Source: Hydractinia symbiolongicarpus (Eukaryota; Cnidaria; Hydrozoa; Anthoathecata; Hydractiniidae). Taken from it: 64,000 bases of DNA. Of this stretch, positions 34,188-48,117 are shown one piece after another. Made by a program: the position numbers and the translations under genes. The notes under the pieces are model-generated. The model ran no database searches, was not told the DNA's origin, and was given only the letters and a program-made list of their open reading frames with translations. The first letter of the stretch is position 1. Each line of letters begins with the position of its first letter. Location: NCBI RefSeq assembly GCF_029227915.1, contig NC_079882.1, positions 16,816,501 to 16,880,500 on the forward strand. The letters run 5' to 3'.

Positions 34188-37098
34188 ATGGCCTTTTGCA
34201 GTCTAATAAAAGCCTCACACGTAAATCACGTGGTTCCATCTGCCTGCGCAGGTTACCATTGGACTATTCCTTCCAGTCTCAATGCACTACAACGTCCCAA
34301 GTCGTTTTCATTGGCGAAGTTGCCTTAGAACACTCTTAACTACGTGCACAGTCCTATAAAGGCTGTAATATGGCCTTTTGCAGTCTAATAAAGGCCTCAC
34401 ACGTAAATCACGTTGTTTCACCTGCCTTCGCAGGTTACCATCGGCCTAGTCCTTCCAGTCTCAATGTGCTACAACGTCCCAAGTCGTTTTCAATAGCGCC
34501 GTTGCTTTACAACACTCTTAACTACGTGCACAGTCCTATAAAGGCTGTAATATGGCCTTTTGCAGTCTAATAAAGGCCTCACACGTAAATCACGTGATTT
34601 CACCGGTCTGCGCAAGTTACCATTGGCCTAGTCCTTCCATTCTCAATGCGCTACAACGTCCCAAGTCGTTTTCATTATCGCTGTTGCCTTACAACACTCT
34701 TAAATACCTGCACAGTCCTGTAAAGGCTGTAATATGGCCTTTTGCAGTCTAATAAAGGTCACACACGTAAATCACGTGGTTTCACCAATCTGCGTAGGTT
34801 ACCATTGGCCTAGTCCTTACAGTCTCAATGCGCTACAACGTGCCAAGTCGTTTTCATTGGCGAAGTTGCCTTAGAACACTCTTAACTACGTGCACAGTCC
34901 CATCAAGGCTGTAATATGGCCTTTTGCAGTCTATTAAAGGCCTCACACGTAAATCACGTGGTTTCACCTGTCTGCGCAGGTTACCATTGGCCTAGTCCTT
35001 ACATTCTCAATGCGCTACAACGTCCCAAGTCGTTTTCATTGGCGCCGTTGCTTTACAACACTCATAACTACGTGCACAGTCCTATAAAGGCTGTAATATG
35101 GCCCTTAGCAGTCTAATAAAGGCTTCACACGTAAATCACGTGGTTTCACATGCCTGCGCAGGTTACCATTGGCCTAGTCCTTCCAGTCTCAATGTGCAAC
35201 AATGTCTCAAGTCGTGTTCATTAGCGCCGTTGCCTTAAGACACTCTTAACTACGTGCACAGTCCTATAAAGGCTGTAATATGGCCCTTTGCTGTCTAATA
35301 AAGGCCTCACACGTTAATCACGTGGTTTCACCGGTCTGCGCAGGTCACCATTGGACTAGTCGTTCCAGTCTCAATGCGCTACAACCTCCCAAGTCGTTTT
35401 CATTAGCGCTGTTGCTTTACAACACTCTTAACTACGTGCACAGTCCTATAAAGGCTGTAATATGGCCTTTTGCAGTCTAATAAAGGCCTCACACGTAAAT
35501 CACATGGTTTCACCGGTCTGCGCAGGTTACCATTGGACTATTCCTTCCAGTCTAAATGCGCTACAACGTATCAAGTTGTTTTCATTATCGCTGTTGCCTT
35601 ACAACACTCTTAAATACGTGCACAGTCCTATAAAGGCTGTAATATGGCCTTTTGCAGTCTAATAAAGGCCTCACACGTAAATCACGTGGTTTCATTTGCC
35701 TGTGCAGGTTTCCATTGGCCTAGTCCTTCCAGTCTCAATGTGCTACAACGTCTCAAGTCGTTTTCATTAGCGCCGTTGCCTTAAGACACTCTTAACTACG
35801 CGCACACTCCTATAAAGGCTGTAATTTGGCCTTTTGCAGTCTAGTAAAGGCTTCATACGTAAATCACGTGGTTTCACCTGCCTGCGCAGGTTACCATTGG
35901 TCTAGTCCTTTCAGTCTCAATGTGCTACAACGTCCCAAGTCGTTTTCATTAGCGCCGTTGCTTTACAACACTCTTAACTACGTGCACAGTCCTATAAAGG
36001 CTGTAATATGGCCTTTTGCAGTCTAATAAAGTCCTCACACGTAAATCACGTGGTTCCATCTGCCTGCGCAGGTTACCATTGGACTATTCCTTCCAGTCTC
36101 AATGCACTACAACGTTTCATGTGGTTTTCCTTACGCCGTGGCCTTAGAACACTCTTAACTACGTTCACAGTCCTATAAAGGCTGTAATTTGGCCTTTTGC
36201 AGTCTAATAAAGGCATCACACGTTAATGACGTTGTTTCACCGGTCTGCGCAGGTTACCATTGGACTATTCCTTCCAGTCTAAATGTGCTACAACGTCTCA
36301 AGTCGTTTTCATTATCGCTGTTGCCTTACAATACTCTTAAATATTTGCACAGTCCTATAAAGGCTGTTATTTGGCCTTTTGCAGTCTAATAGAGGCCTCA
36401 CACGTAAATCACGTGGTTCCATCTGCCTGTGCAGGTTACCATTGGACTAGTCGTTCCAGTCTCAATGCGCTACAACCTGCCAAGTCGTTTTCATTAGCGC
36501 TGTTGCTTTACAACACTCTTAACTACGTGCACAGTCCTGTAAAGGCTGTAATATGGCCTTTTGCAGTCTAATAAAGGCTTCACACGTAAATCACGTGGTT
36601 TCACCGGTCTGCGCAGGTTACCATTGGCGTAGTCCTTTCAGTCTCAATGCGCTACAACGTCCCAAGTCGTTTTCATTAGCGAAGTTGCCTTAGAACACTC
36701 TTAACTTCGTCCACAGTCCTATAAAGGCTGTATTGTGGCCTTTTGCAGTCTAATAAAGGCCTCACACGTAAATCACGTGGTTTCATTTGCCTGTGCAGGT
36801 TTCCATTGGCCTAGTCCTTCCAGTCTCAATGTGCTACAACGTCTCAAGTCGTTTTCATTAGCGCCGTTGCCTTAAGACACTCTTAACTACGTGCACAGTC
36901 CTATAAAGGCTGTAATTTGACCTTTTGCAGTCTAGTAAAGGCTTCACACGTAAATCACGTGGTTTCACCTGCCTGCGCAGGTTACCATTGGTCTAGTCCT
37001 TTCAGTCTCAATGTGCTACAACGTCCCAAGTCGTTTTCATTAGCGCCGTTGCTTTACAACACTCTTAACTACGTGCACAGTCCTATAAAGGCTGTAAT
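34045..37098 (+). repeat. About 3.05-kb segmental duplication, copy 2
   Basis: The second copy of 29,700-32,748. From about 36,553 it also matches 24,569 onwards at offset 11,984, which continues to about 39,035. This shows how overlapping exchanges have reused the same monomer strings. Confidence 0.85.
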
Positions 37099-38007
37099 AT
37101 GGCCTTTTGCAGTCTAATAAAGTCCTCACACGTAAATCACGTGGTTCCATCTGCCTGCGCAGGTTACCATTGGACTATTCCTTCCAGTCTAAATGTGCTA
37201 CAACGTCTCAAGTCGTTTTCATTATCGCTGTTGCCTTACAATACTCTTAAATATTTGCACAGTCCTATAAAGGCTGTAATATGGCTTTTTGCAGTCTAAT
37301 AAAGGCCTCACACGTAAATCACGTGGTTTCACCGGTCTGCGCAGGTTACCATTGGCCTAGTCCTTCCAGTCTCAATGCGCTGCAACGTCCCAAGTCGTTT
37401 TCATTAGCGAAATTGCCTTAGAACACTCTTAATTACGTCCTAGTCCTATAAAGGCTGTATTATGACCTTTTGCAGTCTAATAATGGCCTCACACGTAAAT
37501 CACGTGATTTCATTTGCCTGTGCAGGTTTCCATTGGCCTAGTCCTTCCAGTCTCAATGTGCTACAACGTCTCAAGTCGTTTTCATTAGCGCCGTTGCCTT
37601 AAGACACTCTTAACTACGTGCACAGTCCTATAAAGGCTGTAATTTGGCCTTTTGCAGTCTAATAAAGGCCTCACACGTAAATCACGTGGTTCCATCTGCC
37701 TGTGCAGGTTACCATTGGACTAGTCGTTCCAGTCTCAATGCGCTACAACGTCCCAAGTCGTTTTCATTAGCGCTGTTGCCTTACAACACTCTTAACTACG
37801 TGCACAGTCCTATAAAGGCTGTTATTTGGCCTTTTGCAGTCTAATAGAGGCCTCACACGTAAATCACGTAATTCCATCTGCCTGTGCAGGTTACCATTGG
37901 ACTAGTCGTTCCAGTCTCTATGCGCTACAACCTCCCAAGTCGTTTTCATTAGCGCTGTTGCTTTACAACACTCTTAACTACGTGCACAGTCCTGTAAAGG
38001 CTGTAAT

Positions 38008-41000
38008 ATGGCCTTTTGCAGTCTAATAAAGGCCTCACACGTAAATCAAATGGTTTCACCGGTCTGCACAGGTTACCATTCGACTATTCCTTCCAGTCTA
38101 AATGCGCTACAACGTATCAAGTTGTTTTCATTATCGCTGTTGCCTTACAACACTCTTAAATACGTGCACAGTCCTATAAAGGCTGTAATATGGCCTTTTG
38201 CAGTCTAATAAAGGCTTCACACGTAAATCACGTGGTTTCACCGGTCTGCGCAGGTTACCATTGGCGTAGTCCTTTCAGTCTCAATGCGCTACAACGTCCC
38301 AAGTCGTTTTCATTAGCGAAGTTGCCTTAGAACACTCTTAACTTCGTCCACAGTCCTATAAAGGCTGTATTGTGGCCTTTTGAAGTCTAATAAAGGCCTC
38401 ACACGTAAATCACGTGGTTTCATTTGCCTGTGCAGGTTTCCATTGGCCTAGTCCTTCCAGTCTCAATGTGCTACAACGTCTCAAGTCGTTTTCATTATCG
38501 CTGTTGCCTTACAACACTCTTAAATATTTGCACAGTCCTATAAAGGCTGTAATATGGCCTTTTGCAGTCTAATAAAGGCCTCACACGTAAATCACGTGGT
38601 TTCACCGGTCTGCGCAGGTTACCATTGGCCTAGTCCTTCCAGTCTCAATGCGCTACAACGTCCCAAGTCGTTTTCATTAGCGAAATTGCCTTAGAACACT
38701 CTTAACTACGTCCTAGTCCTATAAAGGCTGTATTATGGCCTTTTGCAGTCTAATAAAGGCTTCACACGTAAATCACGTTGTTCCATTTGCCTGTGCAGGT
38801 GTCCATTGGCCTAGTCCTTCCAGTCTCAATGTGCTACAACGTCTCAAGTCGTTTTCATTAGCGCCGTTGCCTTAAGACACCCTTAACTACGTGCACAGTC
38901 CTATAAAGGCTGTAGTATTGCCCTTTGCAGTCTAATAAAGGCCTCACACGTTAATCACGTGGTTTCACCGGTCTGCGCAGGTCACCATTGGCCTAGTCCT
39001 TCCAGTCTCAATGCGCTACAACGTCCCAAGTCGTTTTCATTAGCGCCGTTGCCTTACAACACTCTTAACTACGTGCACAGTCCTATAAAGGCTGTAATTT
39101 GGCCTTTTGCAGTCTAGTAAAGGCTTCATACATAGATCACGTGGTTTCACCTGTCTGCGCAGGTCACCATTGACCTAGTCCTTCCAGTCTCAATGTGCTA
39201 CAACGTCTCAAGTCGTTTTCATTAGCGCCGTTGCCTTAAGACACTCTTAACTACCTGCACAGTCCTATAAAGGCTGTAATATGGCCTTTTGCAGTCTAAT
39301 AAAGGCTTCACACGTAAATCACGTGGTTTCACATGCCTGCGCAGGTTACCATTGGCCTAGTCCTTCCAGTCTCAATGTGCAACAACGTCTCAAGTCGTGT
39401 TCATTGGCGCCGTTGCCTTAAGACACTCTTAACTAAGTGCACAGTCCTATAAAGGCTGTAATATGGCCCTTTGCTGTCTAATAAAGGCCTCACACGTTAA
39501 TCACGTGGTTTCACCGGTCTGCACAGGTCACCATTGGACTAGTCGTTCCAGTCTCAATGCGCTACAACCTCCCAAGTCGTTTTCATTAGCGAAGTTGCCT
39601 TAGAACACTCTTAACTTCGTCCACAGTCCTATAAAGACTGTATTGTGGCCTTTTGCAGTCTAATAAAGGCCTCACACGTAAATCACGTGGTTTCATTTGC
39701 CTGTGCAGGTTTCCATTGGCCTAGTCCTTCCAGTCTCAATGTGCTACAACGTCTCAAGTCGTTTTCATTAGCGCCGTTGCCTTAAGACACTCTTAACTAC
39801 GTGCACAGTCCTATAAAGGCTGTAATTTGGCCTTTTGCAGTCTAGTAAAGGCTTCACACGTAAATCACGTGGTTTCACCTGCCTGCGCAGGTTACCATTG
39901 GTCTAGTCCTTTCAGTCTCAATGTGCTACAACGTCCCAAGTCGTTTTCATTAGCGCCGTTGCTTTACAACACTCTTAACTACGTGCACAGTCCTATAAAG
40001 GCTGTAATATGGCCTTTTGCAGTCTAATAAAGGCCTCACACGTAAATCAAATGGTTTCACCGGTCTGCACAGGTTACCATTCGACTATTCCTTCCAGTCT
40101 AAATGCGCTACAACGTATCAAGTTGTTTTCATTATCGCTGTTGCCTTACAACACTCTTAAATACGTGCACAGTCCTATAAAGGCTGTAATATGGCCTTTT
40201 GCAGTCTAATAAAGGCTTCACACGTAAATCACGTGGTTTCATCGGTCTGCGCAGGTTACCATTGGCGTAGTCCTTTCAGTCTCAATGCGCTACAACGTCC
40301 CAAGTCGTTTTCATTAGCGAAGTTGCCTTAGAACACTCTTAACTTCGTCCACAGTCCTATAAAGGCTGTATTGTGGCCTTTTGCAGTCTAATAAAGGCCT
40401 CACACGTAAATCACGTGGTTTCATTTGCCTGTGCAGGTTTCCATTGGCCTAGTCCTTCCAGTCTCAATGTGCTACAACGTCTCAAGTCGTTTTCATTATC
40501 GCTGTTGCCTTACAACACTCTTAAATATTTGCACAGTCCTATAAAGGCTGTAATATGGCCTTTTGCAGTCTAATAAAGGCCTCACACGTAAATCACGTGG
40601 TTTCACCGGTCTGCGCAGGTTACCATTGGCCTAGTCCTTCCAGTCTCAATGCGCTACAACGTCCCAAGTCGTTTTCATTAGCGAAATTGCCTTAGAACAC
40701 TCTTAACTACGTCCTAGTCCTATAAAGGCTGTATTATGGCCTTTTGCAGTCTAATAAAGGCTTCACACGTAAATCACGTTGTTCCATTTGCCTGTGCAGG
40801 TGTCCATTGGCCTAGTCCTTCCAGTCTCAATGTGCTACAACGTCTCAAGTCGTTTTCATTAGCGCCGTTGCCTTAAGACACCCTTAACTACGTGCACAGT
40901 CCTATAAAGGCTGTAGTATTGCCCTTTGCAGTCTAATAAAGGCCTCACACGTTAATCACGTGGTTTCACCGGTCTGCGCAGGTCACCATTGGCCTAATCC

Positions 41001-44000
41001 TTCCAGTCTCAATGCGCTACAACGTCCCAAGTCGTTTTCATTAGCGCCGTTGCCTTACAACACTCTTAACTACGTGCACAGTCCTATAAAGGCTGTAATT
41101 TGGCCTTTTGCAGTCTAGTAAAGGCTTCATACATAGATCACGTGGTTTCACCTGTCTGCGCAGGTCACCATTGACCTAGTCCTTCCAGTCTCAATGTGCT
41201 ACAACGTCTCAAGTCGTTTTCATTAGCGCCGTTGCCTTAAGACACTCTTAACTACCTGCACAGTCCTATAAAGGCTGTAATATGGCCTTTTGCAGTCTAA
41301 TAAAGGCTTCACACGTAAATCACGTGGTTTCACATGCCTGCGCAGGTTACCATTGGCCTAGTCCTTCCAGTCTCAATGTGCAACAACGTCTCAAGTCGTG
41401 TTCATTGGCGCCGTTGCCTTAAGACACTCTTAACTAAGTGCACAATCCTATAAAGGCTGTAATATGGCCCTTTGCTGTCTAATAAAGGCCTCACACGTTA
41501 ATCACGTGGTTTCACCGGTCTGCGCAGGTCACCATTGGACTAGTCGTTCCAGTCTCAATGCGCTACAACCTCCCAAGTCGTTTTCATTAGCGAAGTTGCC
41601 TTAGAACACTCTTAACTTCGTCCACAGTCCTATAAAGGCTGTATTGTGGCCTTTTGCAGTCTAATAAAGGCCTCACACGTAAATCACGTGGTTTCATTTG
41701 CCTGTGCAGGTTTCCATTGGCCTAGTCCTTCCAGTCTCAATGTGCTACAACGTCTCAAGTCGTTTTCATTAGCGCCGTTGCCTTAAGACACTCTTAACTA
41801 CGTGCACAGTCCTATAAAGGCTGTAATTTGGCCTTTTGCAGTCTAGTAAAGGCTTCACACGTAAATCACGTGGTTTCACCTGCCTGCGCAGGTTACCATT
41901 GGTCTAGTCCTTTCAGTCTCAATGTGCTACAACGTCCCAAGTCGTTTTCATTAGCGCCGTTGCTTTACAACACTCTTAACTACGTGCACAGTCCTATAAA
42001 GGCTGTAATATGGCCTTTTGCAGTCTAATAAAGGCCTCACACGTAAATCAAATGGTTTCACCGGTCTGCACAGGTTACCATTCGACTATTCCTTCCAGTC
42101 TAAATGCGCTACAACGTATCAAGTTGTTTTCATTATCGCTGTTGCCTTACAACACTCTTAAATACGTGCACAGTCCTATAAAGGCTGTAATATGGCCTTT
42201 TGCAGTCTAATAAAGGCTTCACACGTAAATCACGTGGTTTCACCGGTCTGCGCAGGTTACCATTGGCGTAGTCCTTTCAGTCTCAATGCGCTACAACGTC
42301 CCAAGTCGTTTTCATTAGCGAAGTTGCCTTAGAACACTCTTAACTTCGTCCACAGTCCTATAAAGGCTGTATTGTGGCCTTTTGCAGTCTAATAAAGGCC
42401 TCACACGTAAATCACGTGGTTTCATTTGCCTGTGCAGGTTTCCATTGGCCTAGTCCTTCCAGTCTCAATGTGCTACAACGTCTCAAGTCGTTTTCATTAT
42501 CGCTGTTGCCTTACAACACTCTTAAATATTTGCACAGTCCTATAAAGGCTGTAATATGGCCTTTTGCAGTCTAATAAAGGCCTCACACGTAAATCACGTG
42601 GTTTCACCGGTCTGCGCAGGTTACCATTGGCCTAGTCCTTCCAGTCTCAATGCGCTACAACGTCCCAAGTCGTTTTCATTAGCGAAATTGCCTTAGAACA
42701 CTCTTAACTACGTCCTAGTCCTATAAAGGCTGTATTATGGCCTTTTGCAGTCTAATAAAGGCTTCACACGTAAATCACGTTGTTCCATTTGCCTGTGCAG
42801 GTGTCCATTGGCCTAGTCCTTCCAGTCTCAATGTGCTACAACGTCTCAAGTCGTTTTCATTAGCGCCGTTGCCTTAAGACACCCTTAACTACGTGCACAG
42901 TCCTATAAAGGCTGTAGTATTGCCCTTTGCAGTCTAATAAAGGCCTCACACGTTAATCACGTGGTTTCACCGGTCTGCGCAGGTCACCATTGGCCTAGTC
43001 CTTCCAGTCTCAATGCGCTACAACGTCCCAAGTCGTTTTCATTAGCGCCGTTGCCTTACAACACTCTTAACTACGTGCACAGTCCTATAAAGGCTGTAAT
43101 TTGGCCTTTTGCAGTCTAGTAAAGGCTTCATACATAGATCACGTGGTTTCACCTGTCTGCGCAGGTCACCATTGACCTAGTCCTTCCAGTCTCAATGTGC
43201 TACAACGTCTCAAGTCGTTTTCATTAGCGCCGTTGCCTTAAGACACTCTTAACTACCTGCACAGTCCTATAAAGGCTGTAATATGGCCTTTTGCAGTCTA
43301 ATAAAGGCTTCACACGTAAATCACGTGGTTTCACATGCCTGCGCAGGTTACCATTGGCCTAGTCCTTCCAATCTCAATGTGCAACAACGTCTCAAGTCGT
43401 TTTCATTAGCGAAATTGCCTTAGAACACTCTTAACTACGTCCTAGTCCTATAAAGGCTGTATTATGGCCTTTTGCAGTCTAATAAAGGCTTCACACGTAA
43501 ATCACGTTGTTCCATTTGCCTGTGCAGGTGTCCATTGGCCTAGTCCTTCCAGTCTCAATGTGCTACAACGTCTCAAGTCGTTTTCATTAGCGCCGTTGCC
43601 TTAAGACACCCTTAACTACGTGCACAGTCCTATAAAGGCTGTAGTATTGCCCTTTGCAGTCTAATAAAGGCCTCACACGTTAATCACGTGGTTTCACCGG
43701 TCTGCGCAGGTCACCATTGGCCTAGTCCTTCCAGTCTCAATGCGCTACAACGTCCCAAGTCGTTTTCATTAGCGCCGTTGCCTTACAACACTCTTAACTA
43801 CGTGCACAGTCCTATAAAGGCTGTAATTTGGCCTTTTGCAGTCTAGTAAAGGCTTCATACATAGATCACGTGGTTTCACCTGTCTGCGCAGGTCACCATT
43901 GACCTAGTCCTTCCAGTCTCAATGTGCTACAACGTCTCAAGTCGTTTTCATTAGCGCCGTTGCCTTAAGACACTCTTAACTACCTGCACAGTCCTATAAA

Positions 44001-44548
44001 GGCTGTAATATGGCCTTTTGCAGTCTAATAAAGGCTTCACACGTAAATCACGTGGTTTCACATGCCTGCGCAGGTTACCATTGGCCTAGTCCTTCCAATC
44101 TCAATGTGCAACAACGTCTCAAGTCGTGTTCATTGGCGCCGTTGCCTTAAGACACTCTTAACTAAGTGCACAGTCCTATAAAGGCTGTAATATGGCCCTT
44201 TGCTGTCTAATAAAGGCCTCACACGTTAATCACGTGGTTTCACCGGTCTGCGCAGGTCACCATTGGACTAGTCGTTCCAGTCTCAATGCGCTACAACCTC
44301 CCAAGTCGTTTTCATTAGCGAAGTTGCCTTAGAACACTCTTAACTTCGTCCACAGTCCTATAAAGGCTGTATTGTGGCCTTTTGCAGTCTAATAAAGGCC
44401 TCACACGTAAATCACGTGGTTTCATTTGCCTGTGCAGGTTTCCATTGGCCTAGTCCTTCCAGTCTCAATGTGCTACAACGTCTCAAGTCGTTTTCATTAG
44501 CGCCGTTGCCTTAAGACACTCTTAACTACGTGCACAGTCCTATAAAGG
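38008..44548 (+). repeat. 11-monomer, 2,001-bp higher-order repeat, about three units
   Basis: Units start at 38,008, 40,009 and 42,010, each exactly 2,001 bp apart and near-identical by eye. The order includes TATCAAGTTG, GCGTAGTCC, GTGGCC, TTATGGCC, TAGTATTGCCC, ACATAGATCACG, GTGCAACAACG and CCCTTTGCTGTC monomers. The third unit contains an internal four-monomer duplication and ends in a truncated monomer at 44,548. This is the most regular HOR in the window. Confidence 0.92.
42737..44190 (+). repeat. 727-bp internal duplication within the third 2,001-bp unit
   Basis: Four monomers starting at 42,737 are repeated from 43,464, offset 727. The monomer at 43,282 is chimeric. It runs through GTGCAACAACGTCTCAAGTCG and then switches to TTTTCATTAGCGAAATTGCC instead of TGTTCATTGGCGCC. 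The private variant CTTCCAATCTCAATG, at about 43,366 and 44,093 only, confirms that the two copies are sisters. Confidence 0.85.
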
Positions 44549-44665
44549 TTACCATTGGCCTAGTCCTTCCAGTCTCAATGCGCTACAACGTCCCAAGTCG
44601 TTTTCATTATCGCTGTTGCCTTACAACACTCTTAAATACGTGCACAGTCCTATAAAGGCTGTAAT
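44439..44665 (+). repeat. Truncated monomer and HOR-domain boundary
   Basis: CCTATAAAGG (consensus 166-175) is joined directly to TTACCATTGG (consensus 66 on) at 44,548/44,549. This removes 72 bp, with AGG shared at both breakpoints. To the left lies the 2,001-bp HOR; to the right lie monomers of the next domain. It is the only monomer in the plus arm that I see lose more than about 15 bp. Confidence 0.88.
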
Positions 44666-46490
44666 ATGGCCTTTTGCAGTCTAATAAAGGCCCCACACGT
44701 AAATCACGTGGTTTCACCGGTCTGCGCCGGTTACCATTGGCCTAGTCCTTCCAGTCTCAATGCGCTACAACGTCCCAAGTCGTTTTCATTAGCGCCGTTG
44801 CCTTACAACACTCTTAACTACGTGCACAGTCCTATAAAGGCTGTAATATGGCCTTTTGCAGTTTAATAAAGGCCTCACACGTAAATCACGTGGTTTCACC
44901 TGTCTGCGTAGGTTACCATTGGCCTAGTCCTTACAATTTCAATGCGCTACAACGTCCCAAGTCGTTTTCATTGGCGAAGTTGCCTTAGAACACTCTTAAC
45001 GTGCACAGGCCTATAAAGGCTGTAATATGGCCTTTTGCAGTCTAATAAAGGCCTCACACGTAAATCACGTGGTCTCACCTGTCTGTGCAGGTTACCATTG
45101 GACTAGTCGTTCCAGTCTCAATGCGCTACAACGTCCCAAGTCGTTTTCATTAGCGCCGTTGCATTACAACACTCTTAACTACGTGCACAGTCCTATAAAG
45201 GCTGTAATATGGCCTTTTGCAGTCTAATAAAGGCCTTACACGTAAATCACGTGGTTTCACCTGTCTGCGTAGGTTACAATTGGCCTAGTCCTTACAGTCT
45301 CAATGCGCTACAACGTCCCAAGTCGTTTTCATTGGCGAAGTTGCCTTAGAACACTCTTAACTACGTGCACAGTCCTATAAAGGCTGTGATATGGCCTTTT
45401 GCAGTCTAGTAAAGGCCTCACACGTAAATCACGTGGTTTCACCGGTCTGCGCAGGTCACCATTGGCCTAGTCCTTCCAGTCTCAATGCACTACAACGTCC
45501 CAAGTCGTTTTCATTAGCGCCGCTGCCTTACAACACTCTTAACTACGTGAACAGTCCTATAAAGGCTGTAATTTGGCCTTTTGCAGTCTAGTAAAGGCTT
45601 CATGCGTAAATCACGTGGTTTCACCTGCCTGCGCAGGTTACCATTGGTCTAGTCCTTTCAGTCTCAATGTGCTACAACGTCCCAAGTCGTTTTCATTGGC
45701 GAATTTGCCTTAGAACACTCTTAACTACGTGCACAGTCCTATAAAGGCTGTAATATGGCCTTTTGCAGTCTAATAAAGGCCTCACACGTAAATCACGTGG
45801 TTTAACCTGTCTGCACAGGTTACCATTGGTCTAGTCCTTACAGTCTCAATGCGCTACAACGTCCCAAGTGTTTTTATTAGCGCCGTTGCCTTACAACACT
45901 CTTAACTGCGTGCACAGTCCTATAAAGGCTGTAATTTGGCCTTTTGCAGTCTAGCAAAGGCTTCATACGTAAATCACGTGGTTTCACCTGCCTGCGCAGG
46001 TTACCATTGGTCTAGTCCTTCCAGTCTCCATGTGCTACAACGTCCCAAGTCGTTTTCATTAGCGCCATTGCTTTACAACACTCTTAACTACGTGCACAGT
46101 CCTATAAAGGCTGTAATATGGCCTTTTGCAGTCTAATAAAAGCCTCACACGTAAATCACGTGGTTCCATCTGCCTGCGCAGGTTACCATTGGACTATTCC
46201 TTCCAGTCTCAATGCACTACAACGTCCCAAGTCGTTTTCATTGGCGAAGTTGCCTTAGAACACTCTTAACTACGTGCACAGTCCTATAAAGGCTGTAATA
46301 TGGCCTTTTGCAGTCTAATAAAGGCCTCACACGTAAATCACGTTGTTTCACCTGCCTGCGCAGGTTACCATCGGCCTAGTCCTTCCAGTCTCAATGTGCT
46401 ACAACGTCCCAAGTCGTTTTCATTAGCGCCGTTGCTTTACAACACTCCTAACTACGTGCACAGTCCTATAAAGGCTGTAATATGGCCTTT
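44666..46490 (+). repeat. 1.8-kb duplication, copy 1 (partner at 51,936)
   Basis: Ten monomers that match 51,936-53,760 at a constant offset of 7,270 bp. They share CCCCACACG, GCGCCGGTTACC, CTTAACGTGCACAGGCC, GGTCTCACC and GCATTACAAC. The copies separate at 46,482/53,752, where this one turns to a TAGTAAAGG monomer and the other to a TAATAAAGG monomer. Confidence 0.87.
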
Positions 46491-48117
46491 TGCAGTCTAG
46501 TAAAGGCTTCATGCGTAAATCACGTGGTTTCACCTGCCTGCGCAGGTTACCATTGGTCTAGTCCTTTCAGTCTCAATGTGCTACAACGTCCCAAGTCGTT
46601 TTCATTGGCGAATTTGCCTTAGAACACTCTTAACTACGTGCACAGTCCTATAAAGGCTGTAATATGGCCTTTTGCAGTCTAATAAAGGCCTCACACGTAA
46701 ATCACGTGGTTTAACCTGTCTGCACAGGTTACCATTGGTCTAGTCCTTACAGTCTCAATGCGCTACAACGTCCCAAGTGTTTTTATTAGCGCCGTTGCCT
46801 TACAACACTCTTAACTGCGTGCACAGTCCTATAAAGGCTGTAATTTGGCCTTTTGCAGTCTAGCAAAGGATTCATACGTAAATCACGTGGTTTCACCTGC
46901 CTGCGCAGGTTACCATTGGTCTAGTCCTTCCAGTCTCCATGTGCTACAACGTCCCAAGTCGTTTTCATTGGCGAAGTTGCCTTAGAACACTCTTAACTAC
47001 GTGCACAGTCCTATAAAGGCTGTAATATGGCCTTTTGCAGTCTAATAAAGGCCTCACACGTAAATCACGTTGTTTCACCTGCCTGCGCAGGTTACCATCG
47101 GCCTAGTCCTTCCAGTCTCAATGTGCTACAACGTCCCAAGTCGTTTTCATTAGCGCCGTTGCTTTACAACACTCTTAACTACGTGCACAGTCCTATAAAG
47201 GCTGTAATATGGCCTTTTGCAGTCTAGTAAAGGCTTCATGCGTAAATCACGTGGTTTCACCTCCCTGCGCAGGTTACCATTGGTCTAGTCCTTTCAGTCT
47301 CAATGTGCTACAACGTCCCAAGTCGTTTTCATTGGCGAATTTGCCTTAGAACACTCTTAACTACGTGCACAGTCCTATAAAGGCTGTAATATGGCCTTTT
47401 GCAGTCTAATAAAGGCCTCACACGTAAATCACGTGGTTTAACCTGTCTGCACAGGTTACCATTGGTCTAGTCCTTACAGTCTCAATGCGCTACAACGTCC
47501 CAAGTGTTTTTATTAGCGCCGTTGCCTTACAACACTCTTAACTGCGTGCACAGTCCTATAAAGGCTGTAATTTGGCCTTTTGCAGTCTAGCAAAGGCTTC
47601 ATACGTAAATCACGTGGTTTCACCTGCCTGCGCAGGTTACCATTGGTCTAGTCCTTCCAGTCTCCATGTGCTACAACGTCCCAAGTCGTTTTCATTAGCG
47701 CCATTGCTTTACAACACTCTTAACTACGTGCAGAGTCCTATAAAGGCTGTAATATGGCCTTTTGCAGTCTAATAAAAGCCTCACACGTAAATCACGTGGT
47801 TCCATCTGCCTGCGCAGGTTACCATTGGACTATTCCTTCCAGTCTCAATGCACTACAACGTCCCAAGTTGTTTTCATTGGCGAAGTTGCCTTAGAACACT
47901 CTTAACTACGTGCACAGTCCTATAAAGGCTGTAATATGGCCTTTTGCAGTCTAATAAAGGCCTCACACGTAAATCACGTTGTTTCACCTGCCTGCGCAGG
48001 TTACCATCGGCCTAGTCCTTCCAGTCTCAATGTGCTACAACGTCCCAAGTCGTTTTCATTAGCGCCGTTGCTTTACAACACTCTTAACTACGTTCACAGT
48101 CCTATAAAGGCTGTAAT
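45573..48117 (+). repeat. 5-, 4- and 5-monomer tandem units
   Basis: The TTCATGCGTAAATC monomer recurs at 45,573, 46,482 and 47,209, giving units of 909, 727 and 909 bp. In the middle unit one monomer is lost. The copy at 46,846 starts as the TAGCAAAGG type (with the private AAAGGATTC) and ends as the TTGGCGAAG type. Confidence 0.83.
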
